NCBI GenBank assembly: GCA_028752905.1
Contig: JAQNBH010000003.1
Coordinates: forward strand, 40,335,850 to 40,399,849
Source: Cladorhizidae sp. MBARI D1340-BT2
Lineage: Eukaryota > Porifera > Demospongiae > Poecilosclerida > Cladorhizidae
DNA: 64,000 bases
Direction: 5' to 3'
A model generated the notes under the pieces. The model searched no databases. It saw only the letters and a program-made list of their open reading frames with translations, and was not told the origin of the DNA. Shown here piece after piece: positions 45,501 to 57,500 of this stretch. The translations under genes and the position numbers were made by a program. Position 1 is the first letter of the stretch. Each line of letters starts with the position of its first letter.

Positions 45501-48500
45501 TCTGCTCCTTACCACCCATCACGTTGAACCCAAAGCCCTCCGCCACCTGAAAACAACAACAACAAACAAAACAACAACAACAACAACAACATGGTTAAGA
45601 TGCGAACTAATTTGATTTCAATGGGGGGCAAAAAGGTTCCTAGGGGCACTCCCCCCCTAAATGAACCCCTTATGGGGGTGAATACAGGTGAACAGCAAGG
45701 TGGGATTTTAAATGGTAAAGGATCATCAAAATCATTTGGGTCCATATGTAACATGTTACACTAGACTCATTCTTATAAATATTATAACAGTGTGTGTATG
45801 TGCATTATATTTCCTCAAATAGTTGATGCTTGAACCATTCGGGAGTCACTAAAGGATTCGCCTGTTTGAAATTCTCAACATCCCCCAATATATAAGGAAA
45901 ATAAAATACTATTATACACAATAATACACCCAATATTCCTACCCCATATATATCCTTTAAAACATAATAATAATGAAATGAACCCTTATCCGGATCGGAT
46001 TTTACCCCAATCGGATTATTTGAACCATCCTCGTGTAAAGCTATCAAATGTATAATGGCTAAGGCAACTAATACAAATGGAAATAAATAATGTAAACTTA
46101 AAAACCTATTACATAAGGTTACGAGGATATTGAGAGCACGCCCTATTTCACTGAGCAGCACACGCCTACTCACTCATCGAGCATGTGCAGAATTTGTTAG
46201 GTAGCAATCAAGATTAGTTTGTGGGCAATTTGAAGACAAAAGCTATTCCACGGAGACAGGAGTGAGGGTGTGAGTGATCATATGTGTAAAGAGTTGCAGG
46301 AAATTAGTGTAGTGTATATTATATAGCACTTTCTTTCTAGGAGCGAAGTTTTCGCGAATTTATCCCAGAGGAGAAAATTGTGCCCTCAAATTAATGGTAA
46401 GGGGTTGCCTTGACAAGCCAAGTCTCTCTAGTGCTAACTCTCAGAGCTCTGATTGCTGGAGCATTGCACTGGAGTCCAACACTGCCAGAGTAGAGGGAGA
46501 GGTTGACTGGAGCCCAACACTGTTGGAGTAGAGGGAGAGGTTGACTGGAGTCCCACACTGCCGGAGTAGAGGGAGAGGTTGACTGGAGCCCAACACTGTC
46601 GGAGTAGAGGGAGAGGTTGACTGGAGTCCAACACCGCCGGAGTAGAGGGAGAGGTTGACTGGAGTCCCACACTGCCGGAGTAGAGGGAGAGGTTGACTGG
46701 AGTCCAACACTGCCGGAGTAGACGGAGAGGTTGACTGGAGCCCAACACTGTCGGAGTATAGGGAGAGGTTGACTGGAGTCCCACACTGCCGGAGTAGAGG
46801 GAGAGGTTGACTGGAGCCCAACACTGTCGGAGTAGAGGGAGAGGTTGACTGGAGTCCCACACTGCCGGAGTAGAGGGAGAGGTTGACTGGAGCCCAACAC
46901 TGTCGGAGTAGAGGGAGAGGTTGACTGGAGTCCAACACTGCCGGAGTAGAGGGAGAGGTTGACTGCAGTCCCACACTGCCGGAGTAGAGGGAGAGGTTGA
47001 CTGGAGTCCCACACTGCCGGAGTAGAGGGAGAGGTTGACTGGAGCCCAACACTGTCGGAGTAGAGGGAGAGGTTGACTGGAGTCCAACACTGCCGGAGTA
47101 GATGGAGAGGTTGACTGGAGCCCAACACTGTCGGAGTATAGGGAGAGGTTGATTGCAGTCCATCACTGCCGGAGTAGAGGGAGAGGTGGACTGGAGTCCA
47201 AAACTGCCGGAGTAGAGGGAGAGGTGGACTGGAGTCCAAAACTGTCGGAGTAGAGGGAGAGGTTGACTGGAGTCCCACACTGCCGGAGTAGAGGGAGAGG
47301 TTGACTGGAGCCCAACACTGTCGGAGTAGAGGGAGAGGTTGACTGGAGTCCAACACTGCCGGAGTAGATGGAGAGGTTGACTGGAGCCCAACACTGTCGG
47401 AGTATAGGGAGAGGTTGATTGCAGTCCATCACTGCCGGAGTAGAGGGAGAGGTGGACTGGAGTCCAAAACTGCCGGAGTAGAGGGAGAGGTTGACTGGAG
47501 TCCCACACTGCCGGAGTAGAGGGAGAGGTTGACTGGAGCCCAACACTGTCGGAGTAGAGGGAGAGGTTGACTGGAGTCCAACACTGCCGGAGTAGACGGA
47601 GAGGTTGACTGGAGCCCAACACTGTCGGAGTATAGGGAGAGGTTGACTGCAGTCCATCACTGCCGGAGTAGAGGGAGAGGTGGACTGGAGTCCAACACTG
47701 CCAGAGTAGAGGGAGAGGTCCCAACACTGCCGGAGTAGAGGGAGAGGTTGACTGCAGTCCAACACTGCCAGAGTAGAGGGAGAGGTCCCAACACTGCCGG
47801 AGTAGAGGGAGAGGTTGACTGGAGTCCCACACTGCCGGAGTAGAGGGAGAGGTTGACTGGAGTCCAACACTGCCGGAGTAGACGGAGAGGTTGACTGGAG
47901 CCCAACACTGTCGGAGTATAGGGAGAGGTTGACTGCAGTCCATCACTGCCGGAGTAGAGGGAGAGGTGGACTGGAGTCCAACACTGCCGGAGTAGAGGGA
48001 GAGGTTGACTGGAGTCCAACACTGCCGGAGTAGAGGGAGAGGTTGACTGGAGTCCCACACTGCCGGAGTAGAGGGAGAGGTTGACTGGAGCCCAACACTG
48101 TCGGAGTATAGGGAGAGGTTGACTGCAGTCCATCACTGCCGGAGTAGAGGGAGAGGTTGACTGGAGTCCAACACTGCCGGAGTAGAGGGAGAGGTCCCAA
48201 CACTGCCGGAGTAGAGGGAGAGGTTGACTGCAGTCCAACACTGCCAGAGTAGAGGGAGAGGTCCCAACACTGCCGGAGTAGAGGGAGAGGTTGACTGGAG
48301 TCCCACACTGCCGGAGTAGAGGGAGAGGTTGACTGGAGTCCAACACTGCCGGAGTAGACGGAGAGGTTGACTGGAGCCCAACACTGTCGGAGTATGGGGA
48401 GAGGTTGACTGCAGTCCATCACTGCCGGAGTAGAGGGAGAGGTGGACTGGAGTCAAACACTGCCGGAGTAGAGGGAGAGGTTGACTGGAGTCCCACAATG

Positions 48501-51500
48501 CCGGAGTAGAGGGAGAGGTTGACTGGATCCCAACACTGTCGGAGTAGAGGGAGAGGTTGACTGGAGTCCAACACTGCCGGAGTAGATGGAGAGGTTGACT
48601 GGAGCCCAACACTGTCGGAGTATAGGGAGAGGTTGACTGCAGTCCATCACTGCCGGAGTAGAGGGAGAGGTGGACTGGAGTCCAAAACTGCCGGAGTAGA
48701 GGGAGAGGTTGACTGGAGCCCAACACTGTCAGAGTAGAGGGAGAGGTTGACTGGAGTCCAACACTGCCGGAGTAGAGGGAGAGGTTGACTGGAGTCCAAC
48801 ACTGCCGGAGTAGACGGAGAGGTTGACTGGAGCCCAACACTGTCGGAGTATAGGGAGAGGTTGACTGCAGTCCATCACTGCCGGAGTAGAGGGAGAGGTG
48901 GACTGGAGTCCAACACAGCCAGAGTAGAGGGAGAGGTCCCAACACTGCCGGAGTAGAGGGAGAGGTCCCAACACTGCCGGAGTAGAGGGAGAGGTGGACT
49001 GGAGTCCAACACTGCCAGAGTAGAGGGAGAGGTCCCAACACTGCCGGAGTAGAGGGAGAGGTTGACTGGAGTCCCACACTGCCGGAGTAGAGGGAGAGGT
49101 TGACTGGAGTCCAACACTGCCGGAGTAGATGGAGAGGTTGACTGGAGCCCAACACTGTCGGAGTATAGGGAGAGGTGGACTGGAGTCAAACACTGCCGGA
49201 GTAGAGGGAGAGGTTGACTGGAGTCCCACAATGCCGGAGTAGAGGGAGAGGTTGACTGGAGCCCAACACTGTCGGAGTAGAGGGAGAGGTTGACTGGAGT
49301 CCAACACTGCCGGAGTAGAGGGAGAGGTTGACTGGAGTCCCACACTGCCGGAGTAGAGGGAGAGGTTGACTGGAGTCCAACACTGCCGGAGTAGATGGAG
49401 AGGTTGACTGGAGACCAACACTGTCGGAGTATAGGGAGAGGTTGACTGCAGTCCATCACTGCCGGAGTAGAGGGAGAGGTGGACTGGAGTCCAAAACTGC
49501 CGGAGTAGAGGGAGAGGTTGACTGGAGTCCCACACTGCCGGAGTAGAGGGAGAGGTTGACTGGAGTCCAACACTGCCGGAGTAGAGGGAGAGGTTGACTG
49601 GAGTCCAACACTGCCGGAGTAGACGGAGAGGTTGACTGGAGCCCAACACTGTCGGAGTATAGGCAGAGGTTGACTGCAGTCCATCACTGCCGGAGTAGAG
49701 GGAGAGGTGGACTGGAGTCCAACACTGCCGGAGTAGAGGGAGAGGTTGACTGGAGTCCAACACTGCCGGAGTAGACGGAGAGGTTGACTGGAGCCCAACA
49801 CTGTCGGAGTATAGGGAGAGGTTGACTGCAGTCCATCACTGCCGGAGTAGAGGGAGAGGTGGACTGGAGTCCAACACAGCCAGAGTAGAGGGAGAGGTCC
49901 CAACACTGCCGGAGTAGAGGGAGAGGTCCCAACACTGCCGGAGTAGAGGGAGAGGTGGACTGGAGTCCAACACTGCCAGAGTAGAGGGAGAGGTCCCAAC
50001 ACTGCCGGAGTAGAGGGAGAGGTTGACTGGAGTCCCACACTGCCGGAGTAGAGGGAGAGGTTGACTGGAGTCCAACACTGCCGGAGTAGATGGAGAGGTT
50101 GACTGGAGCCCAACACTGTCGGAGTATAGGAAGAGGTTGACTGCAGTCCATCACTGCCGGAGTAGAGGGAGAGGTGGACTGGAGTCCCACACTGCCGGAG
50201 TAGAGGGAGAGGTTGACTGGAGTCCAACACTGCCGGAGTAGATGGAGAGGTTGACTGGAGCCCAACACTGTCGGAGTATAGGAAGAGGTTGACTGCAGTC
50301 CATCACTGCCGGAGTAGAGGGAGAGGTTGACTGGAGCCCAACACTGTCGGAGTAGAGGGAGAGGTTGACTGGAGTCCAACACTGCCGGAGTAGAGGGAGA
50401 GGTTGACTGGAGTCCCACACTGCCGGAGTAGAGGGAGAGGTTGACTGGAGTCCAACACTGCCAGAGTAGAGGGAGAGGTTGACTGCAGTCCAACATGGCC
50501 AGAGTAGAGGGAGAGGTCCCAACACTGCCGGAGTAGAGGGAGAGGCTGACTGGAGTCCCACACTGCCGGAGTAGAGGGAGAGGTTGACTGGAGCCCAACT
50601 CTGCCGGAGTAGAGGGAGAGGTTGACTGCATGACTGGAGTCCAACTCTGCCGGAGTAGAGGGAGAGGTTGACTGCAGTCCAACACTGCCGGAGTAGAGGG
50701 AGAGGTTGACTGGAGCCCAACACTGCCGGAGTAGAGGGAGAGGCTGACTGGAGTCCCACACTGCCGGAGTAGAGGGAGAGGTTGACTGGAGCCCAACACT
50801 GCCGGAGTAGAGGGAGAGGTTGACTGCAGTCCAACACTGCCGGAGTAGAGGGAGAGGTTGACTGGAGTCCAACTCTGCCGGAGTAGAGGGAGAGGTTGAC
50901 TGCATGACTGGAGTCCAACTCTGCCGGAGTAGAGGGAGAGGTTGACTGCAGTCCAACACTGCCGGAGTAGAGGGAGAGGTTGACTGCAGTCCCACACTGC
51001 CGGAGTAGAGGGAGAGGTTGACTGGAGTCAACATGGCCGGAGTAGAGGGAGAGGCTGACTGCAGTCCAACACTGCCGGAGTAGAGGGAGAGGTTGACTGG
51101 AGTCCAACATGGCCGGAGTCGAAGTTGCACACTAAATCAAGATGTACGAGTGTGCAGGAGCTCGAGTAACTGATCTCAACTCAGTGTGATCTACCTGATC
51201 TTTGTATCTCTGTCACCTCGACCTTCTTCATCCAGTCTGGCATTAACCTTTTGCTTACCCTTCAGTTCTTCTATTGCCAAGGTTCTCTGCAAATCCAACA
51301 ACTTTAACCTTAAAAGATGCATTTTCTTCCAACTTGGAACTTCGAGCTTAAAACGATATACCCCCCCCCCACACACACACATATACACACAGTTCAGTTT
51401 AGTTGCCGAGACAGACATATATATATATATATATTATTCAAGCAAAATCAACACATTCGGTGTCAAGTGGCACCCCTGGAATAGAGAGGAATAGCTACTG

Positions 51501-54500
51501 TGATCTTTAGCATCACCTGGAGGAGCATTCTACAAGTTTAAGATGTCATAAATACACAACAATAATGTATCTATGCCCGGTGATGACTTATGCAATCAAG
51601 ACCTCGTAAACATGTCTCTGCCATTGTGAATCTTCCTTTAGAATGTTAAAAATAATGAAGCTCCGTTGAGAGCAGACGTTTGCATTGTACAAGGTTCCTG
51701 GGTACTCATCTTGCTGTGTGAAGCTCTGGTCCCACTGTCCTTACAAAGACTCTCTGTTAGAGGTCATCCTGCTGTGTGAAGCTCTGGTCCCACTGTCCTT
51801 ACAAAGACTCTCTGTTAGGGTGGCCATCTTGCTGTGTGAAGCTCTGGTCCCACTGTCCTTACAAAGACTCTCTGTTAGGGTGGCCATCTTGCTGTGTGAA
51901 GCTCTGGTCCCACTGTCCTTACAAAGACTCTCTGTTAGGGTGGCCATCTTGCTGTGTGAAGCTCTGGTCCCACTGTCCTTACAAAGACTCTCTGTTAGGG
52001 GCCATCTTCTGTGTGAAGCTCTGGTCCCACTGTCCTTACAAAGACTCTCTGGCAGGGATCATCTTGCTGTGTGAAGCTCTGGTCCCACTGTCCTTACAAA
52101 GACTCTCTGTTAGGGTGGCCATCTTGCTGTGTGAAGCTCTGGTCCCACTGTCCTTACAAAGACTCTCTGTTAGGGTGGCCATCTTGCTGTGTGAAGCTCT
52201 GGTCCCACTGTCCTTACAAAGACTCTCTGTTAGAGGTCATCTTGCTGTGTGAAGCTCTGGTCCCACAAAGACTCTCTGTTAGGGTAGCCATCTTGCTGTG
52301 TGAAGCTCTGGTCCCACTGTCCTTACAAAGACTCTCTGTTAGAGGTCATCTTGCTGTGTGAAGCTCTGGTCCCACAAAGACTCTCTGTTAGGGTAGCCAT
52401 CTTGCTGTGTGAAGCTCTGGTCCCACTGTCCTTACAAAGACTCTCTGTTAGGGTAGCCATCTTGCTGTGTGAAGCTCTGGTCCCACTGTCCTTACAAAGA
52501 CTCTCTGTTAGGGTGGCCATCTTGCTGTGTGAAGCTCTGGTCCCACTGTCCTTACAAAGACTCTCTGTTAGGGTGGCCATCTTGCTGTGTGAAGCTCTGG
52601 TCCCACTGTCCTTACAAAGACTTTCTGTTAGGGTGGCCATCTTGCTGTGTGAAGCTCTGGTCCCACTGTCCTTACAAAGACTCTCTGTTAGGGTGGCCAT
52701 CTTGCTGTGTGAAGCTCTGGTCCCACTGTCCTTACAAAGACTTTCTGTTAGGGTGGCCATCTTGCTGTGTGAAGCTCTGGTCCCACTGTCCTTACAAAGA
52801 CTCTCTGTTAGGGTGGCCATCTTGCTGTGTGAAGCTCTGGTCCCACTGTCCTTACAAAGACTCTCTGTTAGGGTGGCCATCTTGCTGTGTGAAGCTCTGG
52901 TCCCACTGTCCTTACAAAGACTTTCTGTTAGGGTGGCCATCTTGCTGTGTGAAGCTCTGGTCCCACTGTCCTTACAAAGACTCTCTGTTAGGGTGGCCAT
53001 CTTGCTGTGTGAAGCTCTGGTCCCACTGTCCTTACAAAGACTCTCTGTTAGGGTGGCCATCTTGCTGTGTGAAGCTCTGGTCCCACTGTCCTTACAAAGA
53101 CTCTCTGTTAGGGTGGCCATCTTGCTGTGTGAAGCTCTGGTCCCACTGTCCTTACAAAGACTTTCTGTTAGGGTGGCCATCTTGCTGTGTGAAGCTCTGG
53201 TCCCACTGTCCTTACAAAGACTCTCTGTTAGGGTGGCCATCTTGCTGTGTGAAGATCTGGTCCCACTGTCCTTACAAAACTGTTCACATGCACAATGAGT
53301 GCAGTATTTAGAATAGAAATTATTCCTGATGAAGGCTAGAGCATCTAGTCGAAACATCGAGAGAGTAAAATTCAAGTTGATTATTGAGACGGTCATTGTA
53401 ATTTCATTAAGTCAACTGAGAGTTCGTTGAGAATATCTGTCCACTGTTACTCACTGTTACTCACTGTTATACTCACTGTTACTCACTGTTACTCACTGTT
53501 ACTCACTGTTACTCACTGGTTCTATCTTGCCAATTTCGGTAGAAGTGCAGGTAACAAACGATCGAGTTTTACACTAACAAAAGCAACAGTGGCTCTCCAA
53601 GGATCTGTTCCACGTAATTAAACTGGACACGTCAAGAGCGTCAGACTAAAATAAATTCCAGCATTACAACATGCTACATGTGGAGTGCATCTATTCCCTC
53701 ATATTCTGAAACCGATTTTAGATTCATGTTGTGTCGCATTGTAGGATGTTACAGGTGTACAGAAGCCCGAGGGAAAAGGTTTCGGCTTGGAGCCGAGTAT
53801 TTAGTGAGAAATAAGTCACTAAGCTTGCATACTACGGTTTACTATCCATTGGGGGTGTGGCTAATTGATGACCTCTTGTGTGGCTAATTGATGACCTCTT
53901 GTGTACCACGCTGGATCGGCTAGACCGTGGTCTGACGTAGCTGTTAGCTATATACGAAGCTGGGTAAGGGATAGCTCAATACGATAGGTATGTTTGGTTG
54001 AATCCGTTTCCATTGGGTGTATATAGCAGTGCTGTGTGTATATAGAATTTGTATTTGATAGCAGTACTGTGTGTATATAGAATTTGTATGTAGATAGCAG
54101 TGCTGTGTGTATATAGAATTTGTATGTAGATAGCAGTGCTGTGTGTATATAGAATTTGTATGTAGATAGCAGTGCTGTGTGTATATAGAATTTGTATGTA
54201 GATAGCAGTGCTGTGTGTATATAGAATTTGTATGTAGATAGCAGTGCTGTGTGTATATAGAATTTGTATGTAGATAGCAGTGCTGTGTGTATATAGAAAT
54301 GAAGACTAATTAATACACTCATTCTATAGAGTAGAGCTTCCCCTAGTTGATAGATTCTCTTTTTTTGGGCCCGTGTTTGAATCAAATGCTTCAGTCTTCA
54401 TCGGGTGAATGGCCAAAGCAGAAAGCAGATTTTAAAAAATTAATTTTCCACCCACGCACTCAGCACCTAATTAATACACTCATTGTACCCCTAGCCACTG

Positions 54501-57500
54501 GTACTAATTACAATTGTCTAGCACTTTCCAATTAGGAGCTAGAACTGTAGAAAACTTGGGCATGCGCATGTTTTGAGGTCCCCAACTTTGACTGCCTGTA
54601 CCTTGGGTATGATTGTACTTATGCAACAATTTTTTGTGTCAAAAGGGAGCACACAGAGAGAGCTATCTTTCAAGCTATATATAATATTTTTAGAGTGAAG
54701 GGTCCATAATTTATGGAGCTCGAAAATCGTAAGTAACCATAGGTTTTTTTAAAACTTTTTAAAAATATGGTATCGTCAAGCTAACGGTGTTTTCCTTAAA
54801 ATTTATTTTCCAACCACGTGCTTGACCACATACTTAAGTTTTAGTGCAAGAAGTCGTTGTATAGAGCTAGGGCTTCCTCTAGCCACTGGTGCTAATTTTA
54901 ACTCTCTAGCACTTATAGATATTTATGCAGTGAAATCAGGCATTCAGGTTTGGAAGTTCCCTCCACTTTAGCTCCAGTAACTTGGCTATAGTTGTACCTA
55001 TAAAAATGTTTTGGTATCAAAAGAGAGCACACAGAGAGACCTATCTTTTGAGCTATATATCAAGTCCATATACCATGAAGTTTACAGAATCTACGGAGCT
55101 ATACGGAGCTATAAAGTGGTAACCATAAGGTTTTTTAACACTTAGTTTATGGTCATGTTCCCCTGAAGTGAGCTTAAACTCGCTCACCAGATTATTCCCA
55201 TCCTCTCTTACCTTCTCCATCTCCACCACCCTCGGGTGACCCTGCCCCTCGCTGGCTGCAAAGGCGGCCACAGTTGCCTTGGCAGTGGCTATGGCACGTG
55301 CCTCTTGATTCCCTACGAATTCCACGGTCTGATAGACATGTTCGTAGACCTGAAGCAACAATATAAACCACAGGTGATTAACACTAGGCTACGTCAACAA
55401 CAACAACAACAGCAGAAGCAACAACAATTCAACAGCAACAGAAACAGTAGAAACAATTCAACAGCAACAGTAGCAACAATTCAAGAGCAACAGTAGCAAC
55501 AATTCAACAGCAACAGTAGCAACAATTCAACAGCAACAGAAACAGTAGAAACACTTCAACAGCAACAGTAGCAACAATTCAATAGCAACAGAAATAGTAG
55601 AAACAATTCAACAGCAACAGTAGCAACAATTCAACAGCAACAGAAACAGTAGCAACAATTCAACAGCAACAGTAGCAACAATTCAACAGTAGCAACAATT
55701 CAACAGCAACAATTCAACAGCAACAATTCAACAGCAACAATTCAACAGCAACAGTAGCAACAATTCAACAGCAACAGTACAAGCAAGGCTAGTAATGGTC
55801 GGCAGGTTTGGGGACTTAGGACTTAGAAAGGTAAACTTATTTCTAGAACACAAGTACCTCGCACTCCGCGACACTCACTCAACTAAACCCTCCCCTTTTT
55901 TGTACCCATTTTATTGGTGCGGGCGAGTGATGCAGAGCCGCACCTGTTCCTATATGGCACATCACATAATACACAAGCACACACATGCGCACACACACAC
56001 ACAACACTCAGGCCTAGACGCACACAGAGTGGTGACCATTATAAAGAGTTCACCCGACCCTGAGTGCGCGCACACCTGAGCAATGCACAAGTAGCACATG
56101 CTAATCAAATACCGCCATACCTCAGACGGCTCGTTAAGCATGTTATGTGAGACCATACACACCTGCCACACACACCCAGCCCAAGATCGCAGCAATGGAA
56201 GTCCTGGTCAAAATATCTCACACCGACACCACTACGACTTGGCGGAGATGGTCAAGTGGGTGTGGCCAGATCTACTCATGACCAGATTAATTAAGCAGAG
56301 CTAAGGACAACTTTGGTTTAGCACCTTGTTGGAGAGGCCGCCATATATGCCATCACTACAGAGGCATCGAAGCTTATTTTCTCGGCTTTATACGTTGAAC
56401 TTCAGCCCTTCCCAAAAACGGCCTCGGAGAAAATGGAGGTGTTCTACTTCTCGTCAATGACAACAGTCGTGTCTCTGGTGGACGTGTTTTCAATTGTTGG
56501 TAATTTACACGGAAGTTACCATCTCTGACCGCCAATGCACCTAGCTTTTAATTATCTATAGATCCATATCTCAGCTACATGTGCATATACATATATGGTC
56601 AGGGTTTCATTTAGAAAATTGTCCAAGGGGGGGCAGCTGGAGGAATCTGGATATTAAGGGGGGGGACAGCCGGAGGAATCTGGATATTAAGGGGGGGGGG
56701 GGGGCATGATGTCAAGCAATTATCAACATCAATAAGAATTTTAATAATAAAATTTCCAAGAGGGGGCAAAAAGGTTCCATGGGGGAGCAGCCCCCCACCC
56801 ACCCCCCTAAATGAAACCCTGTATAATGGTGTATGTATATACATATGGTATATGTATAATTATATGGTGTATGTGTATACCATATATGGTATCAGAAATT
56901 TGACACTTCTCTATATAAAATCTTTGGCTTACTAGTCTAGTAACCACACCCATTTTGATATGTCGTGGTCTTAAGGAGGGACTCAAGAAAAGGGGTACGT
57001 CCCTAATTTAGAGCTGCGTATCTACATATACCACATGTTCATGGTTTGAGATTTATATAATTGGCCTTTCCAGGTGCTTCATTTTGGCACTAACGTTGTG
57101 GGTGCAGATGTAACCATGCCAACGATAAATGTGCCATAATTTGGGGGATAAACATGGCCAATTTGTAAAGCCACTTTGTAAAGCCACTAAAGATATTCTA
57201 ACTGCCTAAAGCACTTGAACATTGTTGTGAGTTGGTCTGAGTTGCTATTAACGATTATCAATTATCAATGATAGAAGTGGCCTTAATTAATTAATTAAGT
57301 GCCATGAGATGACTAAAGGCACTTGAATATTATTGTGAGTGCTGCTAGTTGCTAAGCGATTATCAATGATAGAAATGGCCTTATTAAAAGTCATGAGATG
57401 ACTAAAGCAATTGATTATAAGTAGCGAAGTGTGATTTTACTTATATGGAAGTGTGATTTCAAACATCATTACCAGATTCCTGTGGTTCATAATGAAGCTT

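Noticed and set aside
45828..46125. Functional cytochrome b gene or an assembled piece of mitogenome
   Set aside because: Only about a quarter of the protein is present, ends are abrupt, and exons of LIN7 lie on both sides. An assembly chimera cannot be fully excluded.
46391..51130. Open frames of 200-540 codons on the minus strand
   Set aside because: They are the three frames of a 38-bp satellite without stops. No start context, splice structure or domain, and the frames overlap each other.
51708..53278. The 2-3-4 spacing of the CTTTCTG variant as an encoded pattern
   Set aside because: Only four events. Easily produced by chance and unequal exchange.
51685..53396. Open frames of 280-357 codons on both strands
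   Set aside because: 60-bp satellite, a multiple of three. Both strands open for compositional reasons.
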